A stretch of 19,963 nt of DNA from Treponema sp. (GTDB lineage Bacteria > Spirochaetota > Spirochaetia > Treponematales > Breznakiellaceae), in assembly GCA_031266255.1 (NCBI GenBank), contig JAISBK010000062.1, positions 1-19,963 on the forward strand, in the 5' to 3' direction. Each line of letters begins with the position of its first letter. The stretch's first letter is position 1. A program made the translations under genes and the position numbers. The notes under the pieces are model-generated. The model saw nothing but the letters and a program-made list of their open reading frames with translations. It was not told the DNA's origin and made no database searches. Of the stretch, positions 1-6,288 are shown piece by piece.

Positions 1-5
1 AATTT

Positions 6-101
6 TCATATTTTCAAAAAATTTGTGGACTGGTCAAAGCCTTTCTTCACTGCTTCCTTCGTCTCGGCCCATGTTCCCGATGATACGCATAGATAAGCCA
101 T
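6..101 (-). CDS. Small 31-residue ORF, unknown or truncated
   Basis: A short ORF starts at an ATG (99-101) preceded by a very good Shine-Dalgarno sequence (GGAAGGAGAA, with AAGGAG at 110-115 and about 8 bp spacing) and ends at a TGA (6-8). The peptide begins MAYLCVSSGTWAETKEA and has no motif I recognise. The strong ribosome binding site suggests a real gene start, but the reading frame stops after 31 codons. It could be a small protein or the head of a frameshifted longer gene continuing beyond the window edge. Its neighbours on the same strand are all decayed, which favours a broken gene. Confidence 0.3.
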   Translation of the reverse strand: MAYLCVSSGTWAETKEAVKKGFDQSTNFLKI

Positions 102-310
102 ATTTTGTTCTCCTTCCCCTACCTACATTCAACATTCGTCTATCTCAAGACAATCATAGAGGGAAAACCGGGGGTTTATGTTGTTATGTAGTCGATTTGC
201 ATACTTTTAAGATGTTGATTTCCAGGACGACACTGATGTTGCGTATGCCCATTCACAGACCAGCATAATGTTGGCCAGGTTTACTATTCCGGGAAGGCAT
301 CCTTGGTAGG

Positions 311-391
311 TTATTTCATAACTTCCTTCCATGCTTCATTATATTCAGCGGCCTCTTTTGCCAAAACTCCAAATGCTTTACTTACTTTCAT
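311..391 (-). pseudogene. 26-codon ORF, possible carboxymuconolactone decarboxylase N-terminal stub
   Basis: An ATG 3 bp after the TfoX-like pseudogene stop opens a 26-codon ORF ending in TAA. The peptide (KAFGVLAKEAAEYNEAW core) resembles, from memory, the N-terminal helix of carboxymuconolactone decarboxylase/AhpD-like proteins (pattern kAFxxFxKEAPEYxxAW). Those proteins run to about 100-120 residues, so this would be only the first quarter. No convincing continuation was found in the other frames downstream (positions 100-310). If the assignment is right, it is a truncated gene cotranscribed with the TfoX-like pseudogene. The similarity is short and could be chance. Confidence 0.3.
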
Positions 392-394
392 ATC

Positions 395-649
395 TTATTT
401 CCATTGATTGTAGAATTGTTTAAGCTCATTTTTAATTTCATCAGACAAATTATGCCATCTTATCCCTTGTATTGCGCCTTCAATGGCACACAATCTATTG
501 TAACAAGCTGATGAATCTGTATGCCTTATCTTTAACCAGGCATTTCGGCTTCAAACTTTCCTCAATTCCTCACCGGTTTTTATTCCTACTTCGTTGAGCT
601 GTCTTTCCAGTTCTTTTCAAATATTTACTATTTTTGACAATTCATCCAT
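395..649 (-). pseudogene. TfoX C-terminal-domain protein, disrupted by two in-frame TGA codons
   Basis: Reading from the ATG at 647-649 (ribosome binding site GAGGAAG at 654-660) gives an 84-codon frame interrupted by TGA at 617-619 and TGA at 551-553. With both read through, the product matches the TfoX C-terminal domain family: residues corresponding to KELERQLNEVGIKTGEEL, then SRNAWLKI, then AIEGAIQGIRWHNLS and a KNELKQFYNQWK end. The family is a small helix-hairpin-helix-like domain, full length about 80-90 residues, so nothing is missing except the two stops. In both places the family normally has Gly (NIGKxLE and xxGSRxAW), so each stop looks like a single GGA-to-TGA change. I treat it as a recently dead gene. 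Confidence 0.65.
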
Positions 650-812
650 ATAACTTCCTCAAAAAGTTTGCTATAGTCAAAATATTCTTTATTTTTATAC
701 AGTCCCATTCGTACTAGTTTCCTCCCCATCAATCATTAATTTGTATCTTCAGGCCCTGTAAAATTATCTTTTAAACCGTCATACCACATCTCCTTTTTAA
801 CTGCAACATCGT

Positions 813-1433
813 CTATATATCAAATACTTCGGGTAATAGCCCCCTGCACTCATTATACAGCGGTATCAATAAAGCCCGTATGTCTGGATGGGCTGCCTTG
901 TTGATCGCCCGCAACTCGAATATATGACGCCATTCCCGGAAATTTGCTTTGACAACAATAACTGTTTTAAGGCAGGTAGGCAAAACACTCCGGGCCTGCT
1001 GTGGCGTACATCCACCGTCAAGCATCTGGAGGTACTTTTGCTCTGCCGTGTGCATGGCGCTTTCCCATATCTGGTACTTCATATCATCATCAAGGCCGCT
1101 AGGTTGTATCACGGTAATTTGCCGTTCAAACTTGTCTTTCCCATAATTGCAGTACCGGGTACTCTCCTGGATAAAAGAACAGAGCCTATGACGAACTAAT
1201 TCATGGGTTATTCCCCGGTCGGTAACAAACCGAACCGTCATGGAGCCGAATTCAATAACGGCTAAATGGCTATTCTTTACCATGCGCCGGATAAATTCCT
1301 GGGCGCTTCCCGGCTCAATGCTATCCTCTGACCGGTAGGCAGTACGACCGGCAAGCTCGATAAGTTCTGTTTCTCGCTGCCATTCGGTTCCCTTGGGGTA
1401 TAGTACTTCATGGCGCTGTTTCTCAATACGCAT
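813..1433 (-). CDS. thyX: Flavin-dependent thymidylate synthase ThyX
   Basis: ThyX makes dTMP from dUMP using methylenetetrahydrofolate and reduced FAD, in the cytosol, as the alternative to ThyA. The product (206 residues) carries the family signature RHRxxxxxxxS at residues 81-91 (RHRLCSFIQESTRY) and conserved surroundings (NSHLAVIEF; SVLPTCLKT; FRxWxHIFELR; AAHPDIR). The length is normal for the family. I chose the ATG at 1431-1433, because GAGGA at 1439-1443 gives a 5-6 bp spacing; an in-frame TTG at 1443-1445 lies inside that site. It is the last gene of the phage-like minus-strand run, close behind the small candidate immunity gene. Phages often carry thyX, so it may be prophage cargo rather than the host gene; which of these cannot be told here. 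Confidence 0.93.
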   Translation of the reverse strand: MRIEKQRHEVLYPKGTEWQRETELIELAGRTAYRSEDSIEPGSAQEFIRRMVKNSHLAVIEFGSMTVRFVTDRGITHELVRHRLCSFIQESTRYCNYGKDKFERQITVIQPSGLDDDMKYQIWESAMHTAEQKYLQMLDGGCTPQQARSVLPTCLKTVIVVKANFREWRHIFELRAINKAAHPDIRALLIPLYNECRGLLPEVFDI

Positions 1434-1454
1434 GGTTTTCCTCAAATTGCTTAA

Positions 1455-1490
1455 TTATCCAATAGCGACCATATCCTTATCGGGATAGCC
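1455..1490 (-). repeat. Direct repeat A: 3' end of a toxin-associated small gene
   Basis: This 36-bp stretch matches 4173-4208 at 30 of 36 positions, in the same orientation. In one minus-strand frame it encodes GYPDKDMVAIG and a TAA stop. The other copy is the true 3' end of the 77-residue gene at 4173-4406. Here the annotated 72-residue ORF stops just before it, in a different frame. Confidence 0.75.
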
Positions 1491-1491
1491 A

Positions 1492-1710
1492 TTATTCATC
1501 ATATAAAGACCTGTCTCCTTGCGCCAGCCGTAATCTAAAAATGTCGATATAGGCGTAGTCTCCAGTCGCAAAAAAATATGTTACGCTTCCGGTTTTATCG
1601 ACTTCTTTTCGTATCACTTCCCCGAGCTTGGAGACCTCGCGCCGGGCATATTCCTCACCGTTTTTGAACATGATACGGCATTTCTCGGTATATTCTTCAG
1701 TTAAAGTCAT
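1492..1710 (-). CDS. Small protein behind the ART toxin fusion, candidate immunity protein, probably frameshifted
   Basis: A 72-residue ORF beginning MTLTEEYTEKCRIMFKNGEE, whose ATG overlaps the stop of the ART-fusion gene (ATGA), so the two are translationally coupled. It has no recognisable domain. Position directly behind a toxin-like C-terminal domain is where immunity genes normally sit. Near its end, a run of five T residues on the coding strand (about 1542-1548) precedes a frame change. With one T fewer the frame continues as LDYGWRKETGLYMMNNGYP and ends with PDKDMVAIG and TAA at 1455-1457. That alternative ending resembles the 77-residue gene at 4173-4406 (YGW, KE-TG, GFPDKDMAAIG). 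Either a homopolymer frameshift or an old recombination joint explains this. The immunity role is inferred from position only. Confidence 0.6.
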   Translation of the reverse strand: MTLTEEYTEKCRIMFKNGEEYARREVSKLGEVIRKEVDKTGSVTYFFATGDYAYIDIFRLRLAQGDRSLYDE

Positions 1711-3260
1711 TTTACAACCTCCAAAAGCATATATCCGATGCTTTTATCTATCACTTTATAACTTAATCCCCGATTTAGCAATAATTCGGCTTGATTTACC
1801 TTAAAATCAGTCTTTTCCCCGATATAAATCCCCTTTGTACCCGCTGGAACCCTGATTTCAAGCATAATAGGATCATTGCCAAGTTTGTGTTGTCGTTTGT
1901 AAAACCATTGGGCATTGCTTCTAAGAAGCGATGTGCTTGTGTAAGCGTCAATTTTTTTTATACTTCCCGCTTCCCAATTAGCATAATAAGCGGCATTTGT
2001 CCCCCGGAAAACAGTCATATCCTCCTTGATTTCAAAACCATCTACCGCGATATCAATATTGGCTACTTGTGCTTTTATGTTATCAGTCATACGGATACTC
2101 CTGTGAAGGGCATCATTTATATTAGTATAATAATAATTAGTATAACCTCCTATTGCTTGTTTTACATTATTCGTAAGTTTGCCAAAATATTGATTTGCTT
2201 GTTCCTGAATAATTTCACGTTTTTCTTTGTTTACTCTTTGATATTTTTCTGGTATAACTTTTTTAGCTCGTAATTCATCTAAGGTTAGAGCGTTCCCATT
2301 TTTCACAAAGAACGTTACCGGTACGCCGTTTTTATAGGCTTGATAACGGTATTTTCCTAAGATTTCTTCTTGAATCACCGGATCTTGCCGCGCCAGCCAA
2401 TCCTTATACGTTAATTTATCGTCCACGGGCCCGTCCATAGCAGCCCGCTCTCCAGGAATATGCTCAAAGCCCTTGATATACGGTACATAGAGACAGCGAC
2501 AAAAATGATGCGCCGGCAGTTTCGGGGCTCCCTCAAGGGATTTAAATCGCTTCCCGTCGCGATTCCCACAGACAAGACAGGTACGGGTATCCAACGTGCC
2601 TACATACTGGTACCCGGTGAAATACTGCTCATTCTCCCGGTACACTGCGTCTCTTGCGGTCTCCGCAAGACTTGCTACCATCGTGTGGGTATTTTTCTCA
2701 AGGCTGTTCCGCAGCTTCTGCATCTTCCCCGGGTCGTTTTCTGGTATTGAACCCAGCACATCCCGGACTATCTGTCTTGAGGGGGTCCCCAAAAGGTATC
2801 CGGTACGGACTGCGGAGTCCCAAGTCTGGTATACGTCCTCTCCTAATCTATCCATGTATTTTTTGAACTCTAAGTAGGTATCATCACTATACGAGTCAAA
2901 GCTTGCCGCCGCCCATACCTTTTTTGCTGCGGGGAGTTCGGTATCCAATATGCTTATTTTCCCATCGCTGGCTGCTGCGACAGCTTTCTGAACAAACTGC
3001 ATTTCCTCAATTATTAACTCTAACCCGTCTACTTCGAATGTTCTGTATAACTGCTCGGTTAAATCTTGCTGTAATCGGTGTATCTCTGCTGCTATTCGGT
3101 GGTACTTTTTCTTGGTTTCTATTCCTTTTGCCTTGGTAATGAGGGCTTTAATCTGGGTGTTTGCCTTATCCAGTATTACTATGAGATTATTTACCTCATA
3201 GATACTGTATCGTTGCAGGTAATGTTGATGAATGAGGAAATAGTCATGGATATTCACCAC
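1707..3260 (-). CDS. MuF/SPP1-gp7-type phage minor head protein fused to a C-terminal ADP-ribosyltransferase
   Basis: The 517-residue product has two parts. Residues about 100-265 are a phage Mu gpF/SPP1 gp7 head-morphogenesis domain, ending in the metal-binding signature DTRTCLVCGNRDG (C228, C231) and HHFCRC (H251/H252, C254, C256). Residues about 345-517 form an ADP-ribosyltransferase exoenzyme-type domain: AIxxYTxxYYxxINxxLH helix (369-386), catalytic Arg in VFRG (R419), the STS motif in AYTSTSL (S442-T443-S444) and a QAELLLNRG loop giving Q490-x-E492. The QxE pair resembles C3-type rather than Arg-specific (ExE) enzymes. Minor head proteins enter the cell with phage DNA, so the ART could be an injected effector or a polymorphic toxin. 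The start is GTG, immediately after the upstream TGA, with GAGG just ahead. The linker region (about 2090-2290) is visibly AT-richer than the head domain. Confidence 0.88.
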   Translation of the reverse strand: MVNIHDYFLIHQHYLQRYSIYEVNNLIVILDKANTQIKALITKAKGIETKKKYHRIAAEIHRLQQDLTEQLYRTFEVDGLELIIEEMQFVQKAVAAASDGKISILDTELPAAKKVWAAASFDSYSDDTYLEFKKYMDRLGEDVYQTWDSAVRTGYLLGTPSRQIVRDVLGSIPENDPGKMQKLRNSLEKNTHTMVASLAETARDAVYRENEQYFTGYQYVGTLDTRTCLVCGNRDGKRFKSLEGAPKLPAHHFCRCLYVPYIKGFEHIPGERAAMDGPVDDKLTYKDWLARQDPVIQEEILGKYRYQAYKNGVPVTFFVKNGNALTLDELRAKKVIPEKYQRVNKEKREIIQEQANQYFGKLTNNVKQAIGGYTNYYYTNINDALHRSIRMTDNIKAQVANIDIAVDGFEIKEDMTVFRGTNAAYYANWEAGSIKKIDAYTSTSLLRSNAQWFYKRQHKLGNDPIMLEIRVPAGTKGIYIGEKTDFKVNQAELLLNRGLSYKVIDKSIGYMLLEVVK

Positions 3261-3476
3261 TCAACCCTCATCCAACTCTTCTCCGGTTTCAATCACAAAG
3301 CCGATATGATGGTTGGGACATTCCATATCCTCGAGCAATGTATTTTCTGGCCTTATAGCGATCCAGCGCTTACCGCATTTAATGCAGATAACCTCGGAAA
3401 CTTTATGGGGCATAAAGTCGGATATGTCGATAACTTTTCTTTCTTGATTACATTTATATGTTTTTCTCAGCATCAT
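3261..3476 (-). CDS. Small zinc-ribbon-like phage protein
   Basis: A 71-residue protein starting at an ATG with AGGAAG upstream, overlapping the preceding small gene by 23 bp and ending one base before the MuF-ART start codon. Cys31 and Cys34 (CIKC) and Cys53 with His56/His57 (ECPNHH) give a plausible C-x2-C/C-x2-H zinc ribbon, and the tail is acidic (ETGEELDEG). Short zinc-ribbon proteins are common between portal and head genes of phages, but I do not recognise a named family. The tight overlap on both sides argues that it is truly expressed in the head-gene operon. Confidence 0.6.
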   Translation of the reverse strand: MMLRKTYKCNQERKVIDISDFMPHKVSEVICIKCGKRWIAIRPENTLLEDMECPNHHIGFVIETGEELDEG

Positions 3477-3639
3477 GCCACTTCCTGAACCGTTCTATGC
3501 GCTCCTCCTTGCTCAACTCATCCCGCTCCTCGTCGGTTAGTATGATTGCTGCTCGGAGTTTACCACCGTCTTTTATTTCCCGCACGGAATATTTGTTTCT
3601 ACCGCCCATAGCACGCTTAAAACGATTCAATAAGCCCAT
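3454..3639 (-). CDS. Small hypothetical phage protein
   Basis: A 61-residue, highly charged protein beginning MGLLNRFKRAMGGRNKYS. The ATG at 3637-3639 is chosen over upstream candidates because a perfect GGAGGT (3646-3651) lies 6 bp ahead. The C-terminal half is rich in Glu, Arg and Lys (TDEERDELSKEERIERFRKW), predicted helical and possibly coiled coil. It overlaps the zinc-ribbon gene, and its ribosome binding site overlaps the end of the truncated gene upstream (stop TAA at 3642-3644). I know no function for it; operon position suggests a head-gene accessory. Confidence 0.55.
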   Translation of the reverse strand: MGLLNRFKRAMGGRNKYSVREIKDGGKLRAAIILTDEERDELSKEERIERFRKWHDAEKNI

Positions 3640-3641
3640 TG

Positions 3642-3872
3642 TTATACCTCCACGATAGACCATGTAAAGACATGATACGGTACAAGATTGATCTGAGTTC
3701 CATTACTGGAGAGCCATTGCGGGTGCAGATCATTTGCTCCTTTTTCTAAAAATCCCCTCGGTATATATATGCTGGTATTTACTATCGCCCTGTCTGTATT
3801 GACTTCTACAGCGTCAATCGCTATCCGTTTACCGTTGGTAGCATTAAAGAGAGAAATACACTGCTGTCCGGT
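3642..3872 (-). pseudogene. 3' remnant of a phage gene cut off by an IS630-type element
   Basis: One minus-strand frame is open for 76 codons without a start codon at its upstream edge and ends with HVFTWSIVEV and TAA at 3642-3644, just before the ribosome binding site of the next gene. The peptide (for example NGKRIAIDAVEVNTDRAIVN; SIYIPRGFLEKG) looks like real protein, and its composition matches its neighbours. Upstream of about 3873 the frame meets a stop and the sequence changes to the IS630 remnant, so the 5' part of the gene is lost. No family is recognised. It was presumably a longer phage structural or accessory gene. Confidence 0.6.
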
Positions 3873-3875
3873 TTA

Positions 3876-4171
3876 AATGAGGAAAAAACAAAATAGCTTA
3901 TATTTCGATCTTTTAGATGGTATAAATAAATTGACATAAATCCATATACCACCGTCCGGTACACAAGAGTAAAAAGGTGAAAGAATATGTAGAAAGTATC
4001 GGAGGAAAGCTGAAGTTGTTTTATCTGCCTGGATATTCACCGGAATTGAATCCTGACGAGACGGTATGGTCATAGGTGAAACATCATGTAATAGGCAAGA
4101 AGATAATAACGGGATCAGAAAACCATCCCTGCAATATACATTATGAGGTAATATTTACGAAAAGTTTAGTA
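3876..4171 (+). mobile_element. IS630-family transposase remnant, 3' part only
   Basis: Plus-strand frames encode the C-terminal part of an IS630-type DDE transposase: PVHKSKKVKEYVESIGGKLK, then LFYLPGYSPELNPDETVW, a TAG, then VKHHVIGKKII. The final catalytic acidic residue of the DDE triad lies in the NPDE motif. The element ends at 4169-4171 with CGAAAAGTTTAGTA, the same terminus as the copy at 18781 onward. Its 5' half and left inverted repeat are missing. Compared with the other copy, about 70 bp are deleted after GKKII. It sits directly behind the stop of the 77-residue gene and at the broken edge of a phage gene, so insertion followed by deletion is likely. It is non-functional. Confidence 0.8.
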
Positions 4172-4172
4172 A

Positions 4173-4208
4173 TTATCCAATAGCGGCCATATCTTTATCA
4201 GGGAAACC
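4173..4208 (-). repeat. Direct repeat B: 3' end of the candidate immunity gene
   Basis: This 36-bp segment encodes the last residues (KGFPDKDMAAIG and TAA) of the 77-residue gene and matches 1455-1490 at 30 of 36 positions. The shared end of two different small genes that both follow toxin-like domains suggests shared ancestry or recombination between cassettes. Confidence 0.75.
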
Positions 4209-4406
4209 TTTCTTTATCAGTTTCGGCAGATGAGATAATGCCCATTCTGCCCCTTTTTGGTTATCATTGGCGGCAATTTTCAAGACAGAGTATTCTTGTG
4301 TGGTTTTATCATACATGAGTTCTCCGGTGATTTCCTTGGTATTCCATCCGTAAGAATAAATTACTGTTTTTTCATTTTCGCTTAATTTCGTGTAATACCA
4401 GCGCAT
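4173..4406 (-). CDS. Candidate immunity protein for the orphan toxin tail
   Basis: A 77-residue protein, MRWYYTKLSENEKTVIYSYG onward, ending KKGFPDKDMAAIG. Its ATG directly follows the TAA of the upstream toxin-like ORF (TAAATG), with GAGGG about 11 bp ahead, so the two genes are coupled. There are no TM segments or signal peptide. The mixed beta/alpha appearance (YYTKL, VIYSYGW, GELMYD, then a helix WALSHLPKLI) and the end motif fit small cytosolic immunity-type proteins, but I cannot name a family. The end motif is shared with the small gene behind the MuF-ART fusion. The IS630 remnant begins 2 bp beyond its stop, so the reading frame was spared. Confidence 0.6.
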   Translation of the reverse strand: MRWYYTKLSENEKTVIYSYGWNTKEITGELMYDKTTQEYSVLKIAANDNQKGAEWALSHLPKLIKKGFPDKDMAAIG

Positions 4407-4778
4407 TTAATCAAATTCCCTCATCTTAATGTCCCAAGCGTACTTTTCTTCTGCTTTATCATGGGCATCTGAGGCATTATAGCCGTATTTTGCCATAACC
4501 GTCAATTCTTCAAGTTCATGCCGTAACAGCAATAAGTCAACATCATGGTACTTCTCTTGGCCATGTCCCTTCCAGCCCTGCTCCATACGTTGCCATGCCT
4601 GGGCTATCTGCCAATCCGTACCGAATCGATCAATAACGTCTTCACCTAAATCATGCTTTTGAATAAAAATATGTTCCCGAATTGACCGTATAGTGTCCTT
4701 TGAGAAGCAAAGACCAGGGCCAACAAAATGTGGGTGGAGTGAGGCGTGGAAATGGAACGTAGCGAACGACCCCGTCAT
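4407..4778 (-). CDS. C-terminal tail of a polymorphic-toxin-like protein, 5' truncated
   Basis: A 123-residue ORF, of which residues about 24-123 look like genuine protein: FSKDTIRSIREHIFIQKHDL, then RFGTDWQIAQAWQRMEQG, then DVDLLLLRHELEEL (H87-E88), and YGYNASDAHDKAEEKYAW (H106). From memory this layout (a helix with EH, an AW-R-G segment, LLLxHExxE, AHxxAxxxYxW) matches C-terminal domains at the ends of MuF- or Rhs-like proteins in Firmicutes phages. I cannot give a Pfam name or an activity. The first 20 or so residues (GSFATFHFHASLHPHF) look unlike the rest and abut a hairpin-rich non-coding stretch, so the natural N-terminal carrier is gone. No clear ribosome binding site precedes the ATG. 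The candidate immunity gene follows without a gap. Confidence 0.5.
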   Translation of the reverse strand: MTGSFATFHFHASLHPHFVGPGLCFSKDTIRSIREHIFIQKHDLGEDVIDRFGTDWQIAQAWQRMEQGWKGHGQEKYHDVDLLLLRHELEELTVMAKYGYNASDAHDKAEEKYAWDIKMREFD

Positions 4779-4790
4779 TGCGGATCCCGA

Positions 4791-4834
4791 GCCGCCATAA
4801 GGCGGCGAAGCGTAAACAGTCCCTTTGAGACTGT
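4791..4834. repeat. Two adjacent hairpins between the core and the prophage remnant
   Basis: GCCGCC-ATAA-GGCGGC lies at 4791-4806 and ACAGTC-cctttga-GACTGT at 4816-4834. Read on the minus strand, the second stem is followed only by TTTACG, so it is at best a weak terminator for the CNNM-type gene that ends at 4947. The stretch between the toxin tail and that gene holds no credible ORF. Confidence 0.45.
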
Positions 4835-4946
4835 CGAATTAATCCCCAAACAGCCGAACAACTACTCTATAGGTTGATTCATTTATCTTTAATATACCCC
4901 ACAGTTTATGTACTAACTTATTCTCCCATGGTAGCGGTTTTACCAA

Positions 4947-6251
4947 TTAGACCGCTTTTTGAGGAAGATAAATGAGCACCTTATGGATTCGGTTGCCATC
5001 CATAGCTACAATGGTAAACCGATACCCGCAATACTCAAAAGTGGCGCCAGTCCGAGGAATTTCTTCGGCTAGACTCAAAATGAACCCTGCTAAGGTATGG
5101 TATTCCTGGTGTTCCCCTATGGTATGGTTGAACCCCAGAGATTCGGCAACCTCATCAATGTTCATGCTGCCTTCCACCAGGTAGGTTCCATCATCCTGAG
5201 GAAGGATTGGTTTCGCTGCAAGGGCAGGGCTAGAAAGCTGCCCTACGATTTCTTCGATGAGATCCCGTACTGAGAGGACCCCTGAAAATCCACCGTATTC
5301 GTCCATCACCAACAGAAAATCCGTATCCCCTCGTTTAAATGCTTCAAAGGCTTTGAGCGCAGACAGGGTCTCCGGAACAAAACAGGGCTGTTTCATGATA
5401 GCGTTAAGCCCTGGCCAGGGGCCGTTCAAAAGGGCAAGCAGGATATCTTGAACCGACACTACCCCGGTAACCGCATCCAAGGTACCTGCAGCAACCGGGA
5501 AGTACCGCTGATCTCGGTGTTCAAGAGCGGTATGCCGTACCAGTTCTGGTTCAGCGGTAATATCCAGCCAGCTTATGTCCGATCGGTGGGTCATAAAGGT
5601 TCCTACAGGCCGGTCTCCCAAATAAAAGACCCCCTCAACCATGGTTCGTTCGGTCCGTTCCACGATGCCTGATTTTTCTCCTTCCCGTAACGCGATCCAC
5701 AGTTCGTCTTCAGTCATACCTATAGGGGGAGTGGTATCAATCCGCAAGCAGATACGGACCAACGCTCCTATCTTGGTGCTCACGAAACTGAGAGGCGTAC
5801 AAACCAAGGCCAAAACCTTGATCCACGGGAGGGCCACGGTAGTGATTCGTTCAGGGGCAACAAGGGCTATCTGTTTAGGGAGCGTATCCCCCAAAATGAG
5901 AATCAGCACGGTGATGGCGGCGGTTACAAGCATGGTGGCCAGGTATCCTCCCCAAGGGGCTGCTGATTCCTCAGGGGTAAACCACCTTGTCAGGAATCCC
6001 CCGATCCCCATACCCCCTGCTACTCCTGCAAGGATCCCAAGAAAACCGATACCTATCCGCAACGCGGAAAGAAAAAGCAGGGGATTCTCCACGGCTTCAA
6101 GGACTTTACGGTACTGCTTATCCTGCTCTTCGGCCCGGGCTCTGAGCCAAGTCTTACGAGAAGCGATAAACGCGGTTTCAACCAACGAAAAAACTCCCTT
6201 TACCACGATGACGGCTAGAATGAACAAGACTGCAGGTAGGGGGTCTTCCAT
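4947..6251 (-). CDS. CNNM/CorC-type membrane protein with CBS pair (HlyC/TlyC family)
   Basis: A 434-residue inner-membrane protein of the CNNM-CBS-CorC_HlyC family, which is linked to Mg2+ (or Co2+) transport and, in older literature, called hemolysin C/TlyC. The N-terminal DUF21/CNNM domain shows about four hydrophobic segments (residues 7-28, 57-80, 104-126, 136-162) and the SLVETAFIASR signature near residues 22-32. A tandem CBS pair covers about 217-335 and includes DEYGGFSGVLSVRDLIEEIVG in two parts (317-326 and 327-337). The C-terminal CorC_HlyC domain covers about 349-430 (DGTYLVEGSMNIDEVAESLG). Length and order are normal. It lies 37 bp downstream of the HD-GYP gene on the same strand, so they are probably cotranscribed. 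No strong ribosome binding site precedes the ATG. Confidence 0.9.
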   Translation of the reverse strand: MEDPLPAVLFILAVIVVKGVFSLVETAFIASRKTWLRARAEEQDKQYRKVLEAVENPLLFLSALRIGIGFLGILAGVAGGMGIGGFLTRWFTPEESAAPWGGYLATMLVTAAITVLILILGDTLPKQIALVAPERITTVALPWIKVLALVCTPLSFVSTKIGALVRICLRIDTTPPIGMTEDELWIALREGEKSGIVERTERTMVEGVFYLGDRPVGTFMTHRSDISWLDITAEPELVRHTALEHRDQRYFPVAAGTLDAVTGVVSVQDILLALLNGPWPGLNAIMKQPCFVPETLSALKAFEAFKRGDTDFLLVMDEYGGFSGVLSVRDLIEEIVGQLSSPALAAKPILPQDDGTYLVEGSMNIDEVAESLGFNHTIGEHQEYHTLAGFILSLAEEIPRTGATFEYCGYRFTIVAMDGNRIHKVLIYLPQKAV

Positions 6252-6288
6252 AAAATAAACAATTATCTCTAAAATTTAGTACGTATCA

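Noticed and set aside
23..268. 81-residue plus-strand ORF at the left edge
   Set aside because: No ribosome binding site or family resemblance; opposite to a minus-strand ORF with a very good ribosome binding site.
395..649. Genetic code with TGA read as glycine
   Set aside because: The two Gly-position TGAs would fit such a code, but TGA is clearly used as a stop elsewhere, for example in the ATGA overlap at 1707-1710 and directly before the GTG start at 3260. A pseudogene is simpler.
3873..4073. 66-residue minus-strand ORF over the IS630 remnant
   Set aside because: It is the antisense of the transposase C-terminus (PGYSPELNP region) and has no features of its own.
4933..4956. Stem AGCGGT/ACCGCT followed by a T run at the end of the CNNM-type gene
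   Set aside because: The T run is on the plus strand, but no plus-strand gene ends there; on the minus strand the stem overlaps the stop codon and lacks a T run. The tRNA-like look of GGTCTAATTGGTAAAACC was also checked and does not fold as a tRNA.
5641..6258. 205-residue plus-strand ORF inside the CNNM-type gene
   Set aside because: An antisense shadow of a clearly real membrane protein gene; low-complexity basic sequence without domains.
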